Origin: Nematostella vectensis
Taxonomy: Eukaryota > Cnidaria > Anthozoa > Actiniaria > Edwardsiidae
Length of the DNA stretch: 64,000 bases
Assembly (NCBI RefSeq): GCF_932526225.1
Contig: NC_064037.1
Span: 8,476,203-8,540,202 of the forward strand
Direction of reading: 5' to 3'
Shown one piece after another: positions 1-11,083 of this stretch. Below the pieces are notes generated by a model. The model worked only from the letters and a program-made list of their open reading frames with translations. It did not search any database and was not told the origin of the DNA. The position numbers were made by a program, and so were the translations under genes. Positions within the stretch are counted from its first letter, which is position 1, and the number at the start of each line of letters is the position of its first letter.

Positions 1-2455
1 ATGCATGGATCCTAATGAGATGAGAAGCTCTCTAATGGCAACCAAAGGGATATTTGATCTGCTTTCACAGAGCAAACGAACCCCTGATAAAATGGAGCAT
101 CTGTTCTTACCAGGTGCGAGAAAAAGTGAAAAAGACCGGGTGTATTTAGTCCCCTCCCACCAGCTTATTTGTGATGATGCGCCGCACTTTCGCGATAGAA
201 TCGACGGATTTGAAGAGGTTTTGTTGATTAGGCTAAAAGACTGCTGGCTGGAAAACGCCAGTGATGACACGCTTGTCTGTAAGCTACCAGAGAAGGTCCG
301 TCCTCAAATGATGACTCAGGTAGTGGAAGAGAGGCTACTTAATAATGATAGTAAAGAATGTGATGACGACGACCAATCAAATGTGGCAGCAAGACAACTC
401 AGACAGGTTATCAATTCGGATGAATTCTGCCTAGGATTCGCCCGCCTCGTCAAGCACGAAGACTACGAGAACAAAAAAGAAACAAGGCCAGATATTCTGA
501 GCGACATCAAGAGTAAGCTTGCTAGTCTTCGAGTTGTCAGTGGTCCAGAACTGCGCACACAGCTTTTCTACAAAGAGCATGCAATTCCTGGTAGTGAGTC
601 CAAAGTTGATTGCTTCGATGAACACAGCAATACCGATAACATCGTGACACTCTACGTCAACACAGACATTCAATCAATTCAGCCAAAGATTGCTGAGGTC
701 GTCAATAGAATTGCTGGTAAGGTTCTTACAAATCTGGTGTACCTAGCACCACTTCTTAGCATGCCTCCTTGGGGAATTAGCTTGTACCTGGACAAGAATA
801 AGATCCGTGAGGACAACAGTGTGGAGACGTCGCATCTGCCCGAGCCTGGTTCCTATGTTCACCTGGATCATCATTTTCTCCTGGATAACTCCTTTGATCA
901 CTTCCACGCAGGCGAGTATGTGGGCTACGAGATGGACGACCCAAGCCTGCGGGATGAGGATGGTCCTCCTACTTACATCTACGCGATCGTGGTGGAGGAA
1001 ATCCCAGGAGAGGAGAGCACTGCGCTCTTTCTAACTCGGAAGTACAAGATCAACATCGGTGACGACCGGGAGGTAATCGCAGATGGAATTGATCTGTATA
1101 AGTTCAGACGACCACCAGACGCACAACGTGATGGCACTGGCATGGAACTTGTCAAACGCGCTAGTGAGAGTGAAGTACCTCCTCCCAAGCACACTGGGGT
1201 TCTTAAGGATGCCCTTGACGAAGTGACAAGAGTTCTCGAAGAGGCATGGAAACTGCCCTTGGAAACACGCAGGAAGATCATCAAACGACTCTTCCTCAAG
1301 TGGCACCCAGACAAGAACCCGGACGATGTTGAGTTCTGCACTAAGGTGTTTCAGCACCTTCAGAATGAGATTCAAAGGCTGGAGATCGGAAAAGCCAGTG
1401 TCTTTCACTCTTCTGGCTTCTCTGATTTCCATGGCTTTTCTCAGAGGTGGGGTAGACGAGCCCGCAGTTACGGACAAAGCTGGAGTAGCTATGGAACTAG
1501 TCGCGGGTATAGCGGGGGATGGTCTAGTTACCGTTCCTCTTATGTGCCGAGGAGCTCTGGGCGCAGGAACCCTCAGCCCACAGAATCGCGACGATGGTTT
1601 CGCCAAGCTGAGGCGGATCTCGCGGCGGTTGCGAATGATCTGGGTGTTCTGAACATGTACTACGAATGGGGATGCTTCAAGTCTCATCAGGTCAGTGACA
1701 AAGTAACAGCCGTGCCTTTATTTAGCGGCCCTTTCTAATGTCTCGAGACATCGATTATTCAAATCACTGTATACAGTGTTTTTATTTTGGTATGAGTGAA
1801 AATGGTCATTAGGGAGGGGATCTTATGATAATTCTAAGCGTACGACTCTTCTTGTCTCTTACAAACAAAGCTTCTATATGTGAAGTGATTTGACATATTC
1901 ATCGGACAGAATGGCTGGACATTTCCGTATGCCATAAATTAAAAGACAGAAATCACTGGCGCGTTACCTCATTAACTAGCCGGCGGTAGATTCAAATACA
2001 GAGAAAACGGCGAAATGGCGAAATTTAGTGAGTCATAACTCACTAAATTTTTAGTTTTGAAATCAGTTTCACGGGAATTATGTTAAGCAAGAGTAGATCT
2101 TCAAATTAATACAGACTGAAAGTCGTTTGCTTGAAATAACCCTACGATGCTATAATGTGTTCTCCTTGACCTTAAGGCTGCTGAAAAGGCACTAAAGGCT
2201 GCCCAGTTCTCATTGGACGCGACCAACGTTCGCATACACGACCTACACATGATCGCCAGCTGTTTAGACGATTCCACACTCAGCAGCCTCGCCGTGCAGC
2301 TTGAAGGCCTGGTTGGTAACTCTATGCGCATGCGCTACCCAGACTGCATGGTTTCTCCCAGAATCCCTCACGATGTGTACACAAGAAAGCAAAGTCAAGA
2401 GGCGTATTGTCTGGCCAAAGAGATCTTGAATCGAGTCAGGGAGAGATTTTTCTAG
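1..2455 (+). CDS. Sacsin-like protein, copy A: C-terminal part with DnaJ and HEPN domains
   Basis: Two coding exons are visible. The first runs from the window edge to 1690 (562 codons from the Met at 5, open further upstream) and ends at a donor CAG|GTCAGT. The second is 2177-2455 and starts after the acceptor CTTAAG. Both are in phase 0, so the protein reads SHQ-AAEKALKAAQF across the join and stops at TAG 2453-2455. Near residue 433 (from that Met) is a DnaJ segment with the HPD motif (LKWHPDKNPDD). A Ser/Tyr/Gly-rich linker follows, then NPQPTESRRWFRQAEADL and the rest of a HEPN domain, in the same order as the C-terminus of sacsin, a large chaperone-like protein. Reading past the donor adds only 15 codons before a stop, which supports splicing. 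The gene continues left of the window, so this copy may be the only one with its own promoter and ATPase region. That last point is inference. Confidence 0.85.
1691..2176 (+). other. Intron between DnaJ and HEPN coding exons of copy A
   Basis: Donor GTCAGT at 1691 and acceptor ...CCTTAAG ending at 2176, length 486 bp. The same intron lies at 10319-10804 (copy B) and 18952-19436 (copy C). It contains a perfect palindrome with 13 bp arms (2021-2033 and 2038-2050, 4 bp loop); in copy C the left arm is altered. Confidence 0.8.
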
Positions 2456-2583
2456 AGTAACAGGTAGGAGACTATTTAAGTAATGACTTGGAATCACACA
2501 TAAAATTGTGTCAATGAGAGATACAGCAACAGGAAGGAGTCTATAAGTAATGACTGGGCATCGCACAAGTTAACTATAATGCT

Positions 2584-2708
2584 TGGTGCAAACTAGTGAC
2601 ATAACGACATGGGCGCGCGCACTCTTATGTTCGTATGTACATAAAGACATGAGCTAAACAGAGTGCGCGCCCATGTCGTTATGTCGTTATGTCACTAGTG
2701 TGCACCAG
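2584..2708. mobile_element. Hairpin/MITE-like element, array copy A
   Basis: Two arms of about 40 bp are inverted copies: left ttggtgcaaactagtgacat onward, right ending ...gtcactagtgtgcacca. The arms include gacatgggcgcgcgcactc and its complement. The right arm has an extra duplicated gttatgtc. Paralogues are at 11212-11336 (B) and 19844-19978 (C). In C the loop carries about 19 extra bases and the gttatgtc duplication is absent. No target-site duplication is evident, so its transposon status is inferred from structure. Confidence 0.6.
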
Positions 2709-3840
2709 GCATTAAAATCACACAGCTCTAGCCCTAGTTTATGCTGGCAGTTTACTTGCATGATCCATCACGGGGCTAACGCTCAAAACGTAAGCGAAAT
2801 TACCATATTTTAATAGTGTAAGTCCTAAAATATATTTGGTACGCTGGCGCTACAATTGGTTTGATCAAAGGGGCTAACGCTCCTATTATCAGTGACCTTT
2901 CCCTGTTTCAAGATGTAAAACCCCAAAACTACCCATGGTGCACTGGTAGTATGCTTTCTTGATTCATGAAGAGTCGAACGCTCAAAACATCAGTGACATC
3001 TTTTAATTTTATGCAGGAGTAAAACCTTCCCAGGTAGATCACGTTGTATGTTGTCTCGCTAGCCATCCTAAAGTTATTTTTTATGGTTCACAGGGCGACA
3101 TCCCTGTATGAAATGACTTGTAAAGTGTTGTACAGAAAGACGGGAAGCACTTGAGAGTCCGACCTTTCACTTCACTTTCAATGTAGTTTCACACATTTGT
3201 TATAGTTATATTGTTACTGTTTACGAAAGCAGTTTTCGCTATCGTTATAGTTTCCGTTTCCATTTCGTTATGTTTTTTTATTTTTTATTAGCAGATAATT
3301 TTAAGGCACGAACATTAGTTAGTCGCGTTAGATCTAGTTTAGAAACAGAGGATGAGCGTTGAATTTCATTGACTGACAATTGATTAAAGTAGGTTCCATT
3401 TAGTAAGCGTGAAGTAAATCCACAACGGGAGCCGGATTTTAGATTGCAAAGTAAATGTTTTTTGAAAACCATCATATAGTACGTCTGAACACTTAAAAAA
3501 ATAGTTGTAAGGTAAATCACCAATAAATCTTATTAAACGAGCTTTGTGTTGGAATTCAAGCGGTTGACGAAATACCACGAATTATTTTAATTTATTTTAG
3601 TTTATTTTAATTACATGGTGTACAGTCAAATTTTAAGTAACTGCTCATTGTTTCATGCTTGTCTCATAGTCTGCGAATCGACATTTTTGGTGGATGACTT
3701 TGCCACAACTCCATTCATGTGTCTCTGTAGCCAATAACGTGCGTCTTTGAGCTGTAACTGGGAAACAAGGCCATGCGTTTGGAGTTAGGTCTAGTAGTGA
3801 ACGAGTAAGGATAATGGGATACTTGCACTGAGAAAGCACG

Positions 3841-4035
3841 CAGCGGCCGTCACGCCAGAGTGCGGAGGAAATCTAAATTATTTCAATAAAAATCAGCCCT
3901 TTCTGACAAAGAAACTTTCTGGCTGATTTGTAAGTGCTAGATAAATTATTTGTTGTTTTTATTTTGCCACAAAAAGTCTGAGCGCGCGCGTTTTGCCAAA
4001 ACGTCGTGTGATTTCTTAAGCAAGTCGCCTATTAA
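3841..4035. mobile_element. Dispersed inverted-repeat element fragment (family 1), copies at 12469 and 21139
   Basis: This stretch shares ordered blocks with elements at 25775-26050, 28342-28536 and 29194-29531: a cgtcac(g/a)ccagag start, a ttctggct...gtaag(t/c)gcta block, tttttattttgccac(a/t)aaaag, and a terminal tgatttcttaagcaagtc that matches tgatctcttagcgcaagtc elsewhere. The left terminus is missing, so this is a truncated copy carried along by the array. Confidence 0.55.
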
Positions 4036-4222
4036 TGGTAGACCCCCGCATACCCCTCTTCTTGAGCTAGACGTCTAGCACGTACATGTAGAGATTAGTC
4101 CAGGGCGACCTCTAGCTCTCGCATCCCGCCTGGCCGCACCCCTACCAAGGTACTTCTACCCTTAGCCATACCTATTGAAAGGTTGCCCTTAGCCCCCAGC
4201 CTGGCCCTGGTGCCACGCCTTT

Positions 4223-5054
4223 TTACCGTACCTGCAGGGATAAATCGTGGTCGGTCTCGTCCACCTGGAACTCCCCCTCGCTGTTCACGTAGTTGATGAA
4301 CGCCGTTTTGCTCCAGTCGTTAAAGTACCGGATAATCGGGTTGGCGTTCTTGCCATTTAATTGCTCTTTAAAGGTAATCCTTTTGTCAATCAACCCTTTT
4401 CCATGACTGCTCTGTAAAATCGAAGCGGGCTTTGTGACAATCCCACTCGCCAGGTTGCCTGTCTTGACACGTGGTCGTTTCATTGGAAGCCACGAGTAAA
4501 GTTTACCCCTGCAAGTCTTCGTGTAGTTCTTCTGCGCGTGCGTATTATCCGGGGTCTTGTTGGGCTGAAGTGTGGTTGCCTTCACGCTGTAGTTTGTATA
4601 AATGTCATCTAGATAATGCTCGATTAGAGCCACTCGTTCGGTGTCCTGTAGCTCACGCTCCACCCTCTTTTGTTCACGGTCAACTTCTTCCGCTAATTCT
4701 CGGTGCTTTTGACGCTTCAGTGACTCCTCTTGCTTTGTTGTGAGTTTTTCTTGCTTCTTACTCATTCCCCCAGAGCACCCAGTCCCTTCCTCAGAGCCCT
4801 TGGTCGCCTTGCCCTCGCTCTCTACATACTGATGAAAAACATAGTTTTCACGGTTCGATAAAAAAAAGCGACAGTTTTCATGGTGAGGTTACATCCAAAG
4901 TCAATGACCTAGCTGTCATGTGGAAGACAACAGTTTCACCTACTTGTCAGTTATCTTGCCCTTGTCTTCAGACCACTTGATCACCCCGCACAAGTCCTTC
5001 TCGCTTTTTCCGCCATTTCTCGTGACGTCACCAAGCTTGCGAGGTCTGTTATCT
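4223..5054 (-). pseudogene. Gene X 3' fragment, array copy A
   Basis: This is the - strand counterpart of the terminal exons of gene X (intact at 21516-22779). The fragment lacks everything upstream of the array joint at 5054, that is the first 88 bp of exon c plus all earlier exons and the promoter. It also carries a 343 bp deletion that begins just inside the final exon. The splice acceptor is retained, but the frame after it becomes ATG TAG, an immediate stop. A 180-codon open stretch (4223-4765) still encodes the coiled-coil-like, Lys/Glu/Arg-rich C-terminal part. Relative to copies B and C it has about eight private substitutions in 0.6 kb, far more than the rest of unit A shows against B. 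Probably not functional. Confidence 0.75.
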
Positions 5055-6318
5055 AGGCGAGCACTTTCCCGTAGAGAATGCAACAATGTTCCGATTCCCT
5101 TTGCGTGATGTTCACATGGATTCCAATTCTAAGATAAGCAACAAGCCATTTGATATCGATCAACTCAACAAACTGGTGCAGACGTTCAAGGCAGAAATGT
5201 TACACTCCTTGCTATTTGTCAACAACGTTAGGGAAATCTCTCTCTGCGAAATAAGTGAAGTTTCTGGACAGCCATTCGACGAGTACAAAGTCACGGCGAC
5301 CTTGTCACCTGAAGACGAAAAAAGGCTAGAAGAATTTGCAGGCTACGTTAAAGAAACTTCTAGAATTCTCCGCAAGGGAAGTGTTTCTTTGGAGGACGTT
5401 GAAAAGAGAAAAGTCTCCTACGTGGTAAGCCTTGAAGATAACCAAGGCAAGAAAGAGAGATTTCTCGTTGTTCAGCGATGTGGATTTGAACGTGATGCCG
5501 AGGTGCCGTTTTGTGTTAACTCTGCTGTGAAGAAACAGGAACTCGGTCTGTTACCACGAGGAGGGGTTGCTACCTTGCTGGACTCCCCTTCGGCTGCTGA
5601 CAAGAAAGCATTCTGCTTCCTTCCATTACCTTTCACAACTGGCCTTCCTGTCCACGTTAATGGCCATTTTGCCCTTGATCACGAGGCAAGACGCAACCTA
5701 TGGCGCTCAGAAAGTGAAGGAGATCACCGGGGCGCGTGGAATACAATGCTTCTCAAGTCCGTGGTGGCGCCGTGTTATGTGACCCTCTTGAGTGAGATGA
5801 GGCAACACCTAGGAATCCAAGACACTGACGCTGTTATTGGAAGGAATGAAGCGCTCCAGCAAACGAAACAGTACTTGCAATTGTTCCCGAATCTACACAA
5901 TAGGGAACAATATTGGGACGAACTAGCGAAGGAAGTGTACCGCTACATTAGAAACAAGGAAGTCCCCCTCCTGCCTGTCCATCGCCCAGTGGAAGATGAG
6001 TCTGCTAGTGAAAAGAAGGAAAAGGATGAACAAGCTTCACGTGTGAAGATCGAGTGGTTTGCCTCAAAAGAAGAGGGTGGTCGTGAGCTGTTTTTCAATG
6101 ATTTAAGTACCGTGACAGCCGAACAGTTCAAGAAAGATGATGCCTCCACAAAGAAACCTGCAAATAGTGTTAGCTTTACCAGTCATCGTACCTCGTTGTA
6201 TTCCGATCGGGAAGCTGTTCTCTTAACCGACACGCTTCTGCGCAGCGGCCTGAACCTTGCAGAGGCTCCACTTAACCTTTTCAACCAAAAAATCAGATGT
6301 AGATGTAGCATGCGTTAA
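5055..6318 (+). pseudogene. Sacsin-like protein, copy B: N-terminal segment ending at a frameshift
   Basis: The open frame starts right at the array joint (5055), reads EHFPVENATMFRFPLRD, and has its first Met at 5086. FRFPL followed by a FVNNVREISLCEIS-like segment matches the region just after the GHKL-type ATPase fold of a sacsin repeat. The ATPase part itself is absent because the unit begins here. The frame continues for about 400 codons and then leaves the ancestral frame near 6285. There, copy B reads ttcaaccaaaaaatc where copy C reads ttcaacaacttcaaaaaatc: five bases fewer. It stops at 6318. No start signal or promoter from the parent gene can be present, so expression would need a new promoter. 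Confidence 0.75.
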
Positions 6319-9300
6319 TCCAGAAGACGTCCTCTCCTTTTACCACACAGGCAGCAACATCGAGTGCCTTCCCCAATGTCTAGAAGACACTGGGATAAAG
6401 AACGTGGAAAACCTGTTACTTGTGTTGGCGTACTGCAAACATTCCGATAAGTTTCTTAAAAGTCTTCACGGGCTGCCCTTGTTGCTAACACAAGATGGAA
6501 TGCTGAGAATGTTTGACGAGGAAAACCCGGTCTTTCTAACGACACACCACACCCTTACCCCAAGAAATGCCTCACTCTTTGTGCACCGTAACCTCTTCAA
6601 CATTGTCTTTTATGAGGCCCTGTCTAAATCAAATGTCTTCAAGCGGTTCGATGTTGCCGCTTTTGCAAAGCTACTACCTAACAACCTCGAACGGAAGTAC
6701 AATTGTAGCGATGATTTTATCGAATGGGATCCTATTTCAGACAACAAGAATGACCTGCCCTCGAGGGGATGGCTGTTCGACGTCTGGAAGCTCATGAAAA
6801 GTGAGATAAAAGATGCGATAAAGAACTGTGTCAAGCAGAACCATAATGAGGTAACATTGGAGTACAAATCAAGAATAGCTCAAAATGTAGTAGCTCCTCT
6901 TCAAAATTGGTGTCTATTACCTGTCGAAGAGACCGAATGCTCGTCGCTGGCTTCAAGTGGAACACGTCATCGGCAACTGTTGGCACCTTTTTACATGTCA
7001 AAACTTGTTGTGTCGCTTCCATCTCAAGTTGTGCCTTTCCATTTCGATTCTATTTGTGGCGTACTACGAAAGCTGGCACTTCCAGAGATCAACACGCGGG
7101 TTATAGTATCACCCAGCAACACAATCAGCATATTTGATGACAATGCTGACTCCCTGGCTCGCCTGCTTGTCGCCAATGTTGACAATCCAAGACTGATCCT
7201 CTCAGCGCTTTCCCACAAGCTAAATAAAGTTGAACTCCCTTCTACCATCACCTCGAAGGATTGCAAAGATGTGCTCACATACTTCAACGGCAACGTGAAA
7301 TCACTTTCGCCTGACGACTCTTATTGTTTGGAGACACTACCATTTCACGAAACAGTGAATGGCGAACACACCAGTATCGCTGAAAAGAAAGTATATGTTC
7401 TACCATCTGAAATACCCAAGGCTGGATTAAACATCTGGGAAAGAAGTGGGCTAGTGTTTTTGAAAGAGGACCAAAGCCTTGAGGCTTTGTATCAATTCCT
7501 GGATTGCCTGTGCAAGAATTCCGTGGATATATATTGTGAAGTTATTTTGCCTCGTTTCCAAGATATGACACAGCAAGCTCACATTGACCATTTGCAATTT
7601 CTGAACGGAAAACTTGGTACACTTCAGCTGCAGCAGGGCGGCACGCCAGACAAAAATAGACTCATTTCTTCATTGAGCAGCCTTAAGTTTCTCCCTGGCG
7701 TTGTACATGGCCAGCTGAAGCCCGCCTCTTCCTTCTACGATCCACGCAACGCTGTTTTCGAAATTATGCTTGAAAGCAAGGCAGGGTCATTTCCTCCAAC
7801 GCCGTTTAACTCTGACTATTGGCTATCATTCTTGTGTAAGATCGGGCTTATCCACATCGTTAGCAACCAGAAATTCGTAGAATTTGCTGAAGAAGTGGCA
7901 AATGAAGCCAAATGTTCTAGAACCGATGCCACCTTCGAGAAGTCGCTGACTCTTATCGAGCATCTTTTCAACCGAGAAGACATAACTAGCCCCTTGTTAG
8001 CAGATATCAAGAACACAAAGTTCGTCCCTCCACACAAGGTCAGCGAGGCTCTGTCTCGGCTCTGCCCTCCATTTGGAAGCAACGTGAATAGTGAGCTCTC
8101 GTACATCCCCTTCAATGGGTCAGTCCTACCCAACCACGAGACAATCTCATGGACGAGTGCGAATATTCTACCCCGGCAAGCATGTCCGCCTTGGCCCTTA
8201 TGGGGCATTGGACAAATGCTTGGAATCTACAAAAAGCCACCTGTGGAAGTAGTCGTTGCACACTGTTTGACGATTTCCAAACGTTTTGCCAAGACGCTCA
8301 ACGAGGATACGAAGAATCTGACGGAACCTTGCAAGATAAAGGATGTTATGGAAGATCTTTATGATTTTCTATCGACTTGCGCTGACGATGTTTCAGTAGA
8401 TCGCCTAAAAAACGCACAGTGCATTCTCGTCGCGAACGGAAGGCGCGTCGTTCTTCCACGCCAGATTGTTGTCCAATCCTCCATAGAGATCCCTCCGTAT
8501 CTGTACAAGATCCCGCTCGAGCTCGGTAAGTTCCACGAACTGTTCAAGCGGCTCGGTGCCACTGGCACTGTAACAGTGCAGCAGTATGTATCAGTGCTTG
8601 ACATGATCCATAAAAAGTGTGGCAACAAATGCATGGATCCTAATGAGATGAGAAGCTCTCTAATGGCAACCAAAGGGATATTTGATCTGCTTTCACAGAG
8701 CAAACGAACCCCTGATAAAATGGAGCATCTGTTCTTACCAGGTGCGAGAAAAAGTGAAAAAGACCGGGTGTATTTAGTCCCCTCCCACCAGCTTATTTGT
8801 GATGATGCGCCGCACTTTCGCGATAGAATCGACGGATTTGAAGAGGTTTTGTTGATTAGGCTAAAAGACTGCTGGCTGGAAAACGCCAGTGATGACACGC
8901 TTGTCTGTAAGCTACCAGAGAAGGTCCGTCCTCAAATGATGACTCAGGTAGTGGAAGAGAGGCTACTTAATAATGATAGTAAAGAATGTGATGACGACGA
9001 CCAATCAAATGTGGCAGCAAGACAACTCAGACAGGTTATCAATTCGGATGAATTCTGCCTAGGATTCGCCCGCCTCGTCAAGCACGAAGACTACGAGAAC
9101 AAAAAAGAAACAAGGCCAGATATTCTGAGCGACATCAAGAGTAAGCTTGCTAGTCTTCGAGTTGTCAGTGGTCCAGAACTGCGCACACAGCTTTTCTACA
9201 AAGAGCATGCAATTCCTGGTAGTGAGTCCAAAGTTGATTGCTTCGATGAACACAGCAATACCGATAACATCGTGACACTCTACGTCAACACAGACATTCA

Positions 9301-11083
9301 ATCAATTCAGCCAAAGATTGCTGAGGTCGTCAATAGAATTGCTGGTAAGGTTCTTACAAATCTGGTGTACCTAGCACCACTTCTTAGCATGCCTCCTTGG
9401 GGAATTAGCTTGTACCTGGACAAGAATAAGATCCGTGAGGACAACAGTGTGGAGACGTCGCATCTGCCCGAGCCTGGTTCCTATGTTCACCTGGATCATC
9501 ATTTTCTCCTGGATAACTCCTTTGATCACTTCCACGCAGGCGAGTATGTGGGCTACGAGATGGACGACCCAAGCCTGCGGGATGAGGATGGTCCTCCTAC
9601 TTACATCTACGCGATCGTGGTGGAGGAAATCCCAGGAGAGGAGAGCACTGCGCTCTTTCTAACTCGGAAGTACAAGATCAACATCGGTGACGACCGGGAG
9701 GTAATCGCAGATGGAATTGATCTGTATAAGTTCAGACGACCACCAGACGCACAACGTGATGGCACTGGCATGGAACTTGTCAAACGCGCTAGTGAGAGTG
9801 AAGTACCTCCTCCCAAGCACACTGGGGTTCTTAAGGATGCCCTTGACGAAGTGACAAGAGTTCTCGAAGAGGCATGGAAACTGCCCTTGGAAACACGCAG
9901 GAAGATCATCAAACGACTCTTCCTCAAGTGGCACCCAGACAAGAACCCGGACGATGTTGAGTTCTGCACTAAGGTGTTTCAGCACCTTCAGAATGAGATT
10001 CAAAGGCTGGAGATCGGAAAAGCCAGTGTCTTTCACTCTTCTGGCTTCTCTGATTTCCATGGCTTTTCTCAGAGGTGGGGTAGACGAGCCCGCAGTTACG
10101 GACAAAGCTGGAGTAGCTATGGAACTAGTCGCGGGTATAGCGGGGGATGGTCTAGTTACCGTTCCTCTTATGTGCCGAGGAGCTCTGGACGCAGGAACCC
10201 TCAGCCCACAGAATCGCGACGATGGTTTCGCCAAGCTGAGGCGGATCTCGCGGCGGTTGCGAATGATCTGGGTGTTCTGAACATGTACTACGAATGGGGA
10301 TGCTTCAAGTCTCATCAGGTCAGTGACAAAGTAACAGCCGTGCCTTTATTTAGCGGCCCTTTCTAATGTCTCGAGACATCGATTATTCAAATCACTGTAT
10401 ACAGTGTTTTTATTTTGGTATGAGTGAAAATGGTCATTAGGGAGGGGATCTTATGATAATTCTAAGCGTACGACTCTTCTTGTCTCTTACAAACAAAGCT
10501 TCTATATGTGAAGTGATTTGACATATTCATCGGACAGAATGGCTGGACATTTCCGTATGCCATAAATTAAAAGACAGAAATCACTGGCGCGTTACCTCAT
10601 TAACTAGCCGGCGGTAGATTCAAATACAGAGAAAACGGCGAAATGGCGAAATTTAGTGAGTCATAACTCACTAAATTTTTAGTTTTGAAATCAGTTTCAC
10701 GGGAATTATGTTAAGCAAGAGTAGATCTTCAAATTAATACAGACTGAAAGTCGTTTGCTTGAAATAACCCTACGATGCTATAATGTGTTCTCCTTGACCT
10801 TAAGGCTGCTGAAAAGGCACTAAAGGCTGCCCAGTTCTCATTGGACGCGACCAACGTTCGCATACACGACCTACACATGATCGCCAGCTGTTTAGACGAT
10901 TCCACACTCAGCAGCCTCGCCGTGCAGCTTGAAGGCCTGGTTGGTAACTCTATGCGCATGCGCTACCCAGACTGCATGGTTTCTCCCAGAATCCCTCACG
11001 ATGTGTACACAAGAAAGCAAAGTCAAGAGGCGTATTGTCTGGCCAAAGAGATCTTGAATCGAGTCAGGGAGAGATTTTTCTAG
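6257..11083 (+). CDS. Sacsin-like protein, copy B: main reading frame plus HEPN exon
   Basis: The ancestral frame is open from before KKSDVDVACVNPEDV (about 6290) to the donor at 10318 (CAG|GTCAGT). It splices to 10805-11083 and ends at TAG. It encodes about 1,350 residues of sacsin-like repeat region, then a DnaJ segment with HPD (near residue 1225), the Ser/Tyr/Gly-rich linker, and a HEPN domain completed by the 92-residue last exon. The part matching copy A (8629 to 11083) differs from it by one silent base in the first exon that I noticed (ggg/gga near 10190). Upstream, a 5 bp deletion separates it from its N-terminal 400 codons. It may be translated from an internal Met or be a young pseudogene; the open frame alone does not decide this. 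Confidence 0.75.

Larger units (their letters stand above)
2456..4222. other. Intergenic, 3' ends of two convergent genes, repeat-derived
   Basis: No gene is supported here or in the paralogous stretches 11084-12850 and 19716-21515. It holds a 125 bp hairpin element (2584-2708), three spaced copies of a motif like aacgctcaaaacgtcag (about 2780, 2875 and 2970), A/T-rich DNA, and a copy of a dispersed transposon family at 3841-4035. The short reading frames here are not conserved as proteins between copies. Confidence 0.6.

Noticed and set aside
1031-1687. 218-codon - strand frame opposite the DnaJ/HEPN region, repeated in all units
   Set aside because: Antisense shadow of the sacsin-like frame; it stays open because copies are recent, and its protein is low-complexity without a domain.
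4920-5108. 62-codon + strand frame at the array joint (also 13549-13737)
   Set aside because: It is antisense to the retained exon of gene X and crosses the duplication joint; at 22691 the same sequence continues differently.
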